This document shows positions 44,910-52,563 of a stretch of DNA of 64,000 nt, piece by piece. Source of the stretch: Oceanobacillus indicireducens (GTDB lineage: Bacteria > Bacillota > Bacilli > Bacillales > Amphibacillaceae); the NCBI RefSeq assembly GCF_014647195.1, contig NZ_BMOS01000010.1, forward strand, positions 30,993 through 94,992. Direction: 5' to 3'. Under the pieces are notes generated by a model. It saw nothing but the letters and a program-made list of their open reading frames with translations. It did not search any database and had not been told where the DNA came from. The translations under genes were made by a program, and so were the position numbers. Each line of letters starts with the position of its first letter. Position 1 is the stretch's first letter.

Positions 44910-46277
44910 TTATGCTAAAAATAGTGAAGCATCGCCAGCTTTTTTCGTAAGCCTACCCGCGTCATCACGTATTCCCATTTGAATCAGCCATTCATTATAC
45001 TCTTTTATCGGATTTAAATTTAGTAACTCACGTAAAGTTTGTATATCATGATAACCAAGTGATTGGTAATTCAACATCACGTCATCACCGTGTGGAACTG
45101 TAATTAAGAAATTAACCCCGGCTTGCGCTAGAAGTGTTGAAAGTATTTCCATATCATCCTGATCGGCTTTCATATGGTTCGTATAACAGACGTCAACACC
45201 CATCGATATACCTGAGAGTTTACCCATAAAGTGATCTTCCAGCCCTGCACGAATGACTTGTTTCGAATCATATAAATACTCAGGTCCGATAAATCCTACA
45301 ACCGTATTAACAAGAAACGGATTATACCTTTTTGCAAATCCATAACAACGTGCTTCTAGAGTAAGCTGGTCAACTCCATGGTGCGCATTGGAAGATAATT
45401 CTGCACCTTGTCCTGTTTCAAAGTACATTACATTCGGTCCTGCCGATGTTCCCTCACGTAATACAAGATCTTGAGCTTCACTAATAAGGTCAGCCGTAAT
45501 TCCGAAAGCTATATTTCCTTTTTCCGAACCTGCAATAGATTGGAAAATTAAATCTGCGGGGGCACCGCGACGGATAGCTTCCATTTGTGTTGTTACGTGC
45601 GCTAGTACGCTTATTTGGGTTGGAATATTATATTTATTTTTCACTTCGTCAAGCTTATGGAACATCCGTACAACGCTTTCTACTGTATCGTCAACCGGGT
45701 TTAAACCTAATACAGCGTCACCGGAACCATAGGAAAGCCCCTCTAATAAGGAAGCGACAATACCATCTTCATCGTCAGTTGGATGGTTTGGCTGTAATCG
45801 AGATGATAGTGTTCCAGGAAGACCGATGGTAGTATTACAATGAGCGGTGACATTTATTTTCTTTGCACCTTTAATCAAATCAAGATTAGACATAAGTTTT
45901 GCAACCGCAGCAACCATTTCAGACGTTAGGCCACGGGATAGCCGCTTAATGTCGTTCCCTGTTGTCTCAGTAGCTAAAATCTTTTCCCTCAACTCTTGTA
46001 CCGTCCAATTTTTAATGGAGTCGTAGATTTTTTCATTTACATCATCTTGAATAATACGTGTCACTTCGTCATCTTCATATGGAACGGCAGGATGATTTCT
46101 GAGATCCTCCAACGTTAAGTTGGCTAGAACAACCTTAGCAGCCACTCGTTCTTCAGCTGATTCCGCTGCTATGCCAGCCATAACATCTCCAGATTTTTCT
46201 TCATTTGCTTTTGCCATAACATCATTGATTGTTTTAAATTGGTAAGTTCGTCCAAATAATACTGTTTTTAAAATCAT
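44910..46277 (-). CDS. eutB: ethanolamine ammonia-lyase large subunit EutB
   Basis: A 455-residue TIM-barrel enzyme. MILKTVLFGRTYQFKTINDVMAKANEEKSGD, HCNTTIGLPGTLSSRLQPNHPTDDEDG, the substrate-binding Glu in MYFETGQGAELSSNAHHG and VGFIGPEYLYDSKQVIRAGLEDHFMGK are conserved. It splits ethanolamine into acetaldehyde and ammonia by AdoCbl radical chemistry. Lies 44 bases after eutA. Confidence 0.97.
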   Translation of the reverse strand: MILKTVLFGRTYQFKTINDVMAKANEEKSGDVMAGIAAESAEERVAAKVVLANLTLEDLRNHPAVPYEDDEVTRIIQDDVNEKIYDSIKNWTVQELREKILATETTGNDIKRLSRGLTSEMVAAVAKLMSNLDLIKGAKKINVTAHCNTTIGLPGTLSSRLQPNHPTDDEDGIVASLLEGLSYGSGDAVLGLNPVDDTVESVVRMFHKLDEVKNKYNIPTQISVLAHVTTQMEAIRRGAPADLIFQSIAGSEKGNIAFGITADLISEAQDLVLREGTSAGPNVMYFETGQGAELSSNAHHGVDQLTLEARCYGFAKRYNPFLVNTVVGFIGPEYLYDSKQVIRAGLEDHFMGKLSGISMGVDVCYTNHMKADQDDMEILSTLLAQAGVNFLITVPHGDDVMLNYQSLGYHDIQTLRELLNLNPIKEYNEWLIQMGIRDDAGRLTKKAGDASLFLA

Positions 46278-46321
46278 AGTGATCCTCCCTCCAAATTTCA
46301 GGAAATTTTTTTATTTCATCG

Positions 46322-47749
46322 TTAATTAAAAACAAGCGTTTTGATTACGACTGGCAGCACATTTCCATCAGCGATAGGATGACCAATATCGATATAATCC
46401 CCATCACTTACCGATACGCTATCAATACAAATGAGCGATTGGTCCTTGCCAAGTATTGATAATAATGTTTGTCCAAGTGCTTTGGCTATATCATTTTCAA
46501 CAATGACGATTAAAGGTAATCCCAGTTGGGTGTATGGTTTCATCCCTTCCGTAATGCCTTCTGCAGCCTTGACGATTTTAGGGAAACTAACGATACCATC
46601 TCCAGAAAATGAAAGGGCTACTTCTTGATTATTTTTCCGCACTTCGAACCATTCCAGCTTTTCCTGAATCGATGCTGCATACTCATCCGGATTATGTAGC
46701 AATTCGTCTTGCAGCTTAAGGACTGGTACATTTTTAACAGGAAAAACATCGCCTGAATACGTAATCGTACTTCCGCTTATTTCTGTTGTATGTGAACCAG
46801 CACCAACTACAGTGGCACGAATGAGCTCAGATGGTTCGACAAGGTTGAATGATTTTACTAGTTCTGACTCAGCAATCGCTGCACCAAGCATTTGTCCAAT
46901 ATCACCATATTTAAATACATCGCCATCCGTTTGGTTATAGATTGCTTCGGCAACACCTCCCGTAAATGAAATATGGGTTAACTGGTCGATCGCTTTAATG
47001 TTTTTATTCGTAATTATTTTTTCAAGTTGATTGGATGGAGGCTTAATCCCTACACTTTCTTCCAATAGCTGCACCATTTTGTCAACGATGGGTTGTAATA
47101 GTTCCTTTGTTGCCATTTGCCCAACTTTAATGTCCAGGCCACTTGTGTTAATTAAATCTTGGATTTTTTTAGAGATATATTCGATTTTTTTTGTACGTTG
47201 ATTAATTTTTATTAATCGGCCACCAATATCCAAACAACCTGTATCAATGACTTCACCTCGATGCATTACTGCCAGATTACTTGTTCCGCCACCGATATCC
47301 AGGTTGACTATTTTAATGGAGTGTTCTTTTGAATACGTGTGTATTCCGGCACCTTTAGCAGCGATAATACTTTCTAAATCAGGTCCGGCTGTAGCAACAA
47401 CAAAATCTCCAGCAAATCCACTTAAAGCTCGGAGAACCTCTTCGGCATTATCTTTTCTTGCCGTTTCACCAGTAATAATCACTGCACCTGTATTAATACT
47501 TTCTTTATTAACTGCAGCTTTTTGATATTCTGTTTCAACAAACTTTTGAATAGCATCTTGATCAACTTTTTCACTTTCAATAAGTGGTGTATTGATAATT
47601 TCACTTTTATAAATTACTTTTTTATCAACAATCATGATTCTCGGAACATTAAAAGCCGATGCAACATTTTCAATGGTTAAATTGGAAAATATTAATTGTG
47701 TTGTCGATGTTCCTATATCAATTCCTACACTTAATATTTTTTCCACCAA
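46322..47749 (-). CDS. eutA: EutA reactivase of ethanolamine ammonia-lyase
   Basis: A 475-residue actin-like ATPase: [38 protein letters not shown] and [13 protein letters not shown] are nucleotide-binding motifs. EutA exchanges damaged cobalamin from EutBC for fresh AdoCbl. GGTGGAAAATTT precedes the start. A EutV-type antiterminator leader lies between eutW and eutA. Confidence 0.96.
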   Translation of the reverse strand: MVEKILSVGIDIGTSTTQLIFSNLTIENVASAFNVPRIMIVDKKVIYKSEIINTPLIESEKVDQDAIQKFVETEYQKAAVNKESINTGAVIITGETARKDNAEEVLRALSGFAGDFVVATAGPDLESIIAAKGAGIHTYSKEHSIKIVNLDIGGGTSNLAVMHRGEVIDTGCLDIGGRLIKINQRTKKIEYISKKIQDLINTSGLDIKVGQMATKELLQPIVDKMVQLLEESVGIKPPSNQLEKIITNKNIKAIDQLTHISFTGGVAEAIYNQTDGDVFKYGDIGQMLGAAIAESELVKSFNLVEPSELIRATVVGAGSHTTEISGSTITYSGDVFPVKNVPVLKLQDELLHNPDEYAASIQEKLEWFEVRKNNQEVALSFSGDGIVSFPKIVKAAEGITEGMKPYTQLGLPLIVIVENDIAKALGQTLLSILGKDQSLICIDSVSVSDGDYIDIGHPIADGNVLPVVIKTLVFN

Positions 47750-47787
47750 ATTTTCACCTCCACTTCCTTCATAATTGACTTATAGAA

Positions 47788-47858
47788 AGCAAAAAAGCTT
47801 AAAGTACAAAAAGGACTACAAAAATCGCAGTCTACTTTATACCTTAAGCTTCTTTGCT
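47788..47858 (-). terminator. attenuator in the eutW-eutA leader
   Basis: On the minus strand GCAAAGAAGCTTAA pairs with TTAAGCTTTTTTGC across an inner hairpin (GACTGC/GTAGTC). The 5' arm is shared with the P2 hairpin, so binding of EutV would prevent the terminator. Confidence 0.75.
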
Positions 47859-47885
47859 TTCGGATAAGCTCATACACCATTGTAT
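47846..47885 (-). promoter_or_regulatory. EutV dual-hairpin RNA target before eutA
   Basis: P1 (47872-47885): stem ATAC/GTAT with hexaloop AATGGT, extended by CT/AG pairs. P2 (47846-47859): stem AAGC/GCTT with hexaloop AAAGAA. Both loops have A at position 1 and G at position 4 as ANTAR proteins require, and P2 fits the published AGCAANGRRGCUY box. P1 starts at the eutW stop codon. Confidence 0.85.
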
Positions 47886-49255
47886 TAGCTCGATTTGAAT
47901 CGGAATGTTATCTCCATTCCTTTATTTCTCTTATTAAATTTTATCGTTCCCATTAATTTATCTTTTACATAATTTTTAACAATCATCAATCCCAAGCAAT
48001 TATTGTTAATTTTATCGATTTTGAAGCCTATTCCATTATCAATAACGGAGACAACGATGTCATCACGATCTTCTTTCAATGATACATGAATCAGGCCCTT
48101 TTTATGATTGGGAAACGCATGATCATAACAATTTTGCACAAGTTCATTGACTATGAGAGATACTGAGGTTGCGACATCACTTAACACAACAGGAGAACTT
48201 TCCGCATCAATGGATAATTCGATGTGATCCAGTACGGAATAACTTCGACGTAAATTATTGATGATAAATTTCAAAACAAGACTTAAATCGACCTCATCTC
48301 CAAGATGCCTTGCTAGAATATCATGTGTTGCTGCGATGGACATAACCTGATTAATGTTATTCGTCAGCACACGTTTGACCTCTTTATTATGGGTCCTTCT
48401 CTTTTCCATTCTCAAGAGCGAAGCCATCGTTTGCAAATTGTTTTTAATTCGGTGATGGGTTTCACGTACAGCCTCTGTTTTTGAAATGATTTCTGCTTCT
48501 TTGTCCTTCAGTTGTGTAATATCCCTAAGTATGATTGCGAAATCAAGTTTATCATCGTCTAGTAATATTCGTTTCAACCGATAATATTTGCCATCAAGTT
48601 GAATTTCTTTTAAAATTTTTTTCTCTTCTCTTAAGATCAAATCACGATAGGGGAGTTGTTTTCCAAATAAATCATTATAATAAAGATCTTCTGATTTATT
48701 ATTTGAAAAAGCGTCCGCTATACTATTTTGAAAGATCAGCTTACCAGATGAATCGAAAAAATAGATTGCGTCTTCGATATAATTATTCACTCGTGCTGTC
48801 ATTGTCATATAGTCTTTTAAATCTTCTTGTTTTGGATGCTCGTCCTCGTTAAATGATTTTTCTAATATATAGGTACCAAGCACACGGTCACCATGATTAA
48901 TCGCATAAATACTTTGGCGAACTAGTTCATTTCCTTGAGTAAATGCTTTATACCCTTTGAGACTCCCGCCATACCTGGAGACTCTCCATACACCAGGCTC
49001 ATTCATTTTCAGAGCGAGTTGACCGACAGGTGACTTTTTATATAACGATTGATTCGAAACAGGTAAAACGTGATATACGACAAGAGACGCCATGCTCCCT
49101 TTAAAAGGAACATCAATAAAAATGTCACAATCAAACAACTCAGCTAGCTCATCTAATGCATGGGCCTTATTGTAAATAATATCTATCTCTTCTTCATTGA
49201 GATCTGTATACATCTTGCACAGATCAATCATTTTTGATTTATCACTCATAGACAA
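47885..49255 (-). CDS. eutW: sensor histidine kinase EutW
   Basis: A 456-residue soluble kinase. Residues ~1-150 form an N-terminal sensor (LFDCDIFIDVPFKGSMASLVVYHVLP), ~155-270 a PAS domain (IEDAIYFFDSSGKLIFQNSIAD) and ~275-455 a HisKA_2/HWE-type core with the phospho-His in ETHHRIKNNLQTMASLLRM and ATPase motifs NELVQNCYDHAF and SVIDNGIGF. EutW autophosphorylates in response to ethanolamine and activates EutV. Overlaps eutV by 14 bases. Confidence 0.95.
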   Translation of the reverse strand: MSMSDKSKMIDLCKMYTDLNEEEIDIIYNKAHALDELAELFDCDIFIDVPFKGSMASLVVYHVLPVSNQSLYKKSPVGQLALKMNEPGVWRVSRYGGSLKGYKAFTQGNELVRQSIYAINHGDRVLGTYILEKSFNEDEHPKQEDLKDYMTMTARVNNYIEDAIYFFDSSGKLIFQNSIADAFSNNKSEDLYYNDLFGKQLPYRDLILREEKKILKEIQLDGKYYRLKRILLDDDKLDFAIILRDITQLKDKEAEIISKTEAVRETHHRIKNNLQTMASLLRMEKRRTHNKEVKRVLTNNINQVMSIAATHDILARHLGDEVDLSLVLKFIINNLRRSYSVLDHIELSIDAESSPVVLSDVATSVSLIVNELVQNCYDHAFPNHKKGLIHVSLKEDRDDIVVSVIDNGIGFKIDKINNNCLGLMIVKNYVKDKLMGTIKFNKRNKGMEITFRFKSS

Positions 49256-49814
49256 TCACGATGGTCCTAGCAATTTCACCAATTGTGGTCCGCCCATCCA
49301 TACTCATTTTACGTAATAGCTTATACGCATCTTGCTCGTCAAGATTTTTCTCTTTCATTAAGAGACCCTTGGCCTTATCGATAAATTTACGATCTTCAAG
49401 TTTTTTAGAAACTTCTTCCACTTGTTGATTCAGAGACTGAATGTCCTTCGCTCTGGATATACACATTTCGACTGTTGGAATAAATGATTTCTCATCAAGC
49501 GGTTTCACCAAATAACCAAGGGCACCAACTTCTTTTGCTTGTTCGACAAATTCCTTGTCATAAAAAGCAGTTAGTAATAATATCCCGCCGGCAATATGAT
49601 CATGCATTATTTTTTTGCTAGCTTTTAATCCATCAAGCATCGGCATTTTTATATCCATGATCACCAAGTCTGGTTTATGTGTCTTGCATTCATTAATTGC
49701 TTCGAATCCGTTTGATGCCTGGCCTACTACATCGTAGCCGGCCTCTTCCAATAATTCTTTTATATCCATTTTTGTAACAGGCTCATCATCGACTATCACA
49801 ATTTTTTTAGCCAT
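49242..49814 (-). CDS. eutV: ANTAR response regulator EutV
   Basis: A 190-residue protein. Receiver domain residues 1-120 with acidic pair Asp9-Asp10, phospho-acceptor Asp54 (LVIMDIKMPMLDG) and YLVKPL; coiled linker ~125-140; C-terminal ANTAR RNA-binding domain (KFIDKAKGLLMKEKNLDEQDAYKLLRKMSMDG). Phosphorylated EutV dimerises and binds dual hairpins to block terminators. Four candidate targets are in this window. Confidence 0.96.
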   Translation of the reverse strand: MAKKIVIVDDEPVTKMDIKELLEEAGYDVVGQASNGFEAINECKTHKPDLVIMDIKMPMLDGLKASKKIMHDHIAGGILLLTAFYDKEFVEQAKEVGALGYLVKPLDEKSFIPTVEMCISRAKDIQSLNQQVEEVSKKLEDRKFIDKAKGLLMKEKNLDEQDAYKLLRKMSMDGRTTIGEIARTIVIVYE

Positions 49815-49916
49815 AACTTAGATTCTCCTTAGAATTTCTTTTCTATTTATCGTCCATTTCTAAAACGATAAATTTCTAAGACGTCTCTATTTACACAGAA
49901 ATTCTCTTTTCTTTAA

Positions 49917-50170
49917 GAGCGTATTCAAAAAAGAGGATGAAAAAGACCGAGGTCGGCTAAGCGCGCAACGTCCTGTACGTCGAATTTCGAGGCGGCGAAA
50001 GCTCCCCGCACTAGAATGTACGTTAGTAGGTACATAAGGAGAGCAAAGACGAGCCAACGAGCTTCCATCGGATGTGGTGAGTTCTACGTTGTCCACAAGA
50101 CGTGGACCGTTTTAGTAGAACCACCTTAATCACGAATTGTCCTTTTCACCAAACTTTTTGAACAACCTCT
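49917..50170 (-). mobile_element. ~250-bp GC-rich inserted element in the eutVW leader
   Basis: A stretch of clearly higher GC than the locus. Its ends are similar inverted sequences: on the minus strand it begins GAGGTTGTTCAAAAAG and on the plus strand GCGTATTCAAAAAAGAGG. It holds no gene with a ribosome binding site. It lies directly after the T run of the eutV leader terminator and before eutV. It looks like a dispersed intergenic repeat of Bacillaceae, which I cannot confirm without a search. Confidence 0.5.
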
Positions 50171-50224
50171 GAAAAAAGACATAAAGGAGCCTTGAAAAAG
50201 TCATAACCCTTTCAAAGCTCCTTT
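50171..50224 (-). terminator. attenuator in the eutV leader
   Basis: On the minus strand AAAGGAGCTTTGAA pairs with TTCAAGGCTCCTTT and is followed by ATGTCTTTTTTC. The 5' arm overlaps P2. Confidence 0.85.
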
Positions 50225-50269
50225 GCTTTAATAAACGCATTTTTTATCAATTTATGCACGTCTTTGTGC
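50214..50269 (-). promoter_or_regulatory. EutV dual-hairpin RNA target before eutV
   Basis: P1 (50256-50269): stem GCAC/GTGC with hexaloop AAAGAC. P2 (50214-50229): stem AAAGC/GCTTT with hexaloop AAAGGA. Both loops keep A1 and G4. P2 contains the AGCAAAGGAGCTT box. P1 would be within a few bases of the transcript 5' end. Confidence 0.85.
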
Positions 50270-50278
50270 TTACTAATG

Positions 50279-50307
50279 ATTATATAAGTAAAAGCGTTTA
50301 CTTGCAA
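50279..50307 (-). promoter_or_regulatory. eutVW promoter with embedded cre box
   Basis: On the minus strand TTGCAA (50302-50307), 17-base spacer, TATAAT (50279-50284). A cre-like palindrome AGTAAACGCTTTTACT (50287-50302) fills the spacer, matching 13 of 14 positions of TGWAARCGYTWNCW on the plus strand. CcpA bound there would block the polymerase. Confidence 0.82.
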
Positions 50308-50350
50308 GCGAAACGTTACGTAATTAACGCCACGGTTTTGAATGACTTTG

Positions 50351-50499
50351 TCACGCATTAACCTGTAATACCCCCATCTCTATACAGGAGGGGAGCCCAG
50401 CGTGTGAAGGTGGGAGGATATACAGTCCGTAAATCCCTGATTCTGTAACATTCAGTGGAGGAGGTAAGGAAACCCCAACTGAATGAAGTTTCACTTTAT
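50351..50499 (+). repeat. dispersed two-hairpin repeat, copy D (full length)
   Basis: A 149-bp unit from TCACGCATTAACC to GTTTCACTTTAT lying between the eutVW promoter and the end of the eutG-type gene. The central CAACTA is deleted and the right hairpin carries small changes, so this is an older copy. Confidence 0.83.
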
Positions 50500-50526
50500 C
50501 CAAAAGTTCAGGTACAACGACTGAAC

Positions 50527-51663
50527 TTATCGTAAATTAGCTAAAATAGCTACTATATCTTCATTTTTTGGTTGAATTGGGTTCGTATTAGTACAACTAT
50601 CTTGCAAAGCTGATCGCGCAATGTCCACTTTAACAGCTTCAGTGTATTCAATATCGTACCCTTTAAAATCAGCAGGCATACCTAGACCAGATCTTAGCTT
50701 TTCAATAGATTTGATAAGACTTCTTGTTCCAATAGCACTGTTTGTAGCAGGTAATCTAAGCATTTGAGCTAGGTAGGCATACTTATCTGCTGCAGGGTTT
50801 AAATCGGTGTTTAAATATCCTTCCAGACCAGCATTATATAGGATAACCTCCGGCAGCAAAATTGCGTTTAACCGTCCGTGCGGGATATGGAATTTCGCCC
50901 CGCACGCATGTGCAATACTATGATTGATCCCTAAGCCTGCCGCATTAAAGGCAATTCCAGCCATCGTGGAGGCTTGATGCATTTTCTCCCGAGCAATGGC
51001 ATTATTTCCATCATGATAGGCCTCTGGCAAATAATCGAAAATAAGACGGATCGCCTTTTCGGCAAGGGCATCCGAAAATTCATTTGCGTTGGTCGCGACA
51101 TACGCCTCGATAGCATGTGTTAATGCATCCATTCCCGTGTCTGCCGTGATAGTTTTAGGAACAGACTGAACTAGCTCGGTATCTAAAATGGCTTCTTCCG
51201 GCAATAAAGAATCTGCAACAAGTGGATATTTTACACCTTTACTGCTGTCCGTAATAATTGAAAAGGAAGTGACCTCTGACCCTGTGCCACTCGTTGTCGG
51301 AACTGCTATTAAAGGTAATTTTTCATAATTGTATATCTTACTTGCAAACTCTTTCATCGCTTTTGCCGCATCAATCGCGGAGCCCCCGCCTATCGTAACA
51401 ACTAAATCTGGTTTAAAGGCAGCAATTTCTTGTACACCTGCAACAACATTTTCAACCGGAGGATCGGGAACAATATCACTAAAGACTTTCCATTCATTTT
51501 GCCCGACCTTTAAACGACTCTTAATTTCCTCAATTATATTTGATTCAATGATGAATGGATCAGCAACAATAAATACACGCTTATCGTTAAAACTTTTCAA
51601 CCGGTCAAGTGCATTTTTTCCAGAATAAATCACTGTATGCAGTTGAATTTTCTCCATTTTCAT
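50527..51663 (-). CDS. eutG: iron-dependent alcohol dehydrogenase, EutG-type
   Basis: A 378-residue group III (iron) alcohol dehydrogenase: TIGGGSAIDAAKAMKEF and AVPTTSGTGSEVTSFSII bind NAD, DALTHAIEAYV and INHSIAHACGAKFHIPHGRLNAILLP carry the metal ligands. In the eut pathway it reduces acetaldehyde to ethanol and regenerates NAD+ for EutE. It is separated from eutVW by the leader, element and repeat D but has its own EutV-controlled leader, which supports the EutG assignment. No targeting helix is obvious. Confidence 0.88.
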   Translation of the reverse strand: MKMEKIQLHTVIYSGKNALDRLKSFNDKRVFIVADPFIIESNIIEEIKSRLKVGQNEWKVFSDIVPDPPVENVVAGVQEIAAFKPDLVVTIGGGSAIDAAKAMKEFASKIYNYEKLPLIAVPTTSGTGSEVTSFSIITDSSKGVKYPLVADSLLPEEAILDTELVQSVPKTITADTGMDALTHAIEAYVATNANEFSDALAEKAIRLIFDYLPEAYHDGNNAIAREKMHQASTMAGIAFNAAGLGINHSIAHACGAKFHIPHGRLNAILLPEVILYNAGLEGYLNTDLNPAADKYAYLAQMLRLPATNSAIGTRSLIKSIEKLRSGLGMPADFKGYDIEYTEAVKVDIARSALQDSCTNTNPIQPKNEDIVAILANLR

Positions 51664-51725
51664 TCCACACCTTTCATTGTTATTGTGATGAGGTTGTGTA
51701 CAATACTATAAATTTCAAAAAAGAC

Positions 51726-51771
51726 GCAAAGAAGCTCTATAGAAGAAATTTCTTCTATAGAGCTTCTTTGC
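51726..51771 (-). terminator. 46-bp perfect palindrome, attenuator before eutG
   Basis: Twenty-three bases beginning GCAAAGAAGCTCTATAG pair perfectly with their complement, followed on the minus strand by GTCTTTTTT. The first arm contains the P2 hairpin of the EutV target. Confidence 0.93.
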
Positions 51772-51797
51772 CTTTTAAACCTACACGTCGTTGTGTA
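51761..51797 (-). promoter_or_regulatory. EutV dual-hairpin RNA target before eutG
   Basis: P1 (51782-51797): stem TACAC/GTGTA with hexaloop AACGAC. P2 (51761-51772): stem GGC/GCT with hexaloop AAAGAA, part of GGCAAAGAAGCTC. Both loops have A1 and G4. Confidence 0.85.
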
Positions 51798-51802
51798 AAT
51801 TT

Positions 51803-51832
51803 ATTGTACTACTTCATTTGTAATTGTGTCAA
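51803..51832 (-). promoter_or_regulatory. eutG promoter
   Basis: On the minus strand TTGACA (51827-51832), 18-base spacer, TACAAT (51803-51808). The start would fall right before P1. Confidence 0.75.
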
Positions 51833-51983
51833 TCGTTATTATAACACTTCCTTAACCAAGCTTTCATTTCAGTTGATTGAATATTTTCATATACAATCGA
51901 ACCTTCAACAAATACAAATGGTTCGAAACATTTCGATTGATTCACGAGATGAATGAACTGCCAAATTGAGCAGTCATACGATG

Positions 51984-52041
51984 AATAGAGCGCCCTCATC
52001 GCCGCTCTATTAACCATCCAAAGTTACACCATTGTAACTTT
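51984..52041 (-). ncRNA. EutX-like decoy: ANTAR-type hairpins behind the riboswitch terminator
   Basis: P1-like hairpin (52020-52041): 8-bp stem AAAGTTAC/GTAACTTT with hexaloop AATGGT, the same loop as P1 of eutA. Eight bases on, a 9-bp stem AATAGAGCG/CGCTCTATT (51984-52011) encloses ten bases that can close to hexaloop GATGAG, so A1 is not conserved. The pair lies downstream of the riboswitch terminator, where EutX and Rli55 carry their EutV-sequestering element. A 62-codon frame starting at 52017 overlaps it but lacks a ribosome binding site. Confidence 0.6.
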
Positions 52042-52114
52042 AATACAATGCACAAATAAGAGAGTTGGTGTTATAATAGCAGCAAGTCAACTTTATAGTT
52101 TCTAAACACAAAAA

Positions 52115-52143
52115 AACTCTTATCTTCTGTGGGAATAAGAGTT
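52115..52143 (-). terminator. terminator following the cobalamin riboswitch
   Basis: On the minus strand AACTCTTAT, 11-base loop, ATAAGAGTT then a run of T. It is the likely AdoCbl-dependent stop of the riboswitch transcript. Confidence 0.88.
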
Positions 52144-52199
52144 CACAGACTACACCCAATACTAACTCTATTGGATGTTATGTCATGCATCTCCTTTTC

Positions 52200-52350
52200 C
52201 TGGAAGGTTCATGTGCATTTTATTTTGGCAAGTCTCCTGACTTATGGCTGAACCTCACTCTGCCTTCCCAGTAAATCCAGTGGCTTCATAGAGTAAAGAT
52301 ACCATTTACAGTGGCCGGACCGTTCAGGATTTTCACCTGATTCCTTTTTA
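52200..52350 (-). promoter_or_regulatory. adenosylcobalamin (cobalamin) riboswitch
   Basis: On the minus strand the order is GGTGAAAATCCTGAACGG, GGCCACTGTAA, GAAGCCACTGG, TGGGAAGGCAGAG and the B12 box AGCCATAAGTCAGGAGAC (52227-52249). These are the conserved blocks of cobalamin riboswitches. There is no cobalamin gene directly downstream; instead a terminator and ANTAR-type hairpins follow, then eutG. Confidence 0.95.
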
Positions 52351-52563
52351 ATCATATATATAATATATATGAACCAAAATAATACGTATTAATTTATATA
52401 TTAACTATACAACATGTATGTGAAAATGACAAATATTTATTTCTAAAAGTTGTGATTTAATATTTGAAAACCGTGTGAAGTCTGTTGCACTATCACGGAC
52501 TTCACACGGTCATTTTCTAATCACAGTAAGTTGACTTCGCTTAGCTCAATGCGAGCAGTTTTT
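52351..52563. other. AT-rich upstream region of the riboswitch
   Basis: Very AT-rich with ATATAT runs; should contain the riboswitch promoter, but I cannot fix the boxes. A hairpin CCGTGTGAAGTCCGTGATAG/complement near 52470-52515 is the likely terminator of the lipoprotein gene: ACCGTGTGAAGTC pairs with GACTTCACACGGT. Confidence 0.55.

Noticed and set aside
49887-50096. 69-residue minus-strand frame upstream of eutV
   Set aside because: Lies inside the GC-rich inserted element; Arg/Ser-rich without a ribosome binding site, likely a chance frame.
51829-52017. 62-residue minus-strand frame between riboswitch and eutG
   Set aside because: No ribosome binding site; it overlaps the hairpins of the decoy RNA and ends at the eutG promoter. 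Could be a leader peptide, but unsupported.
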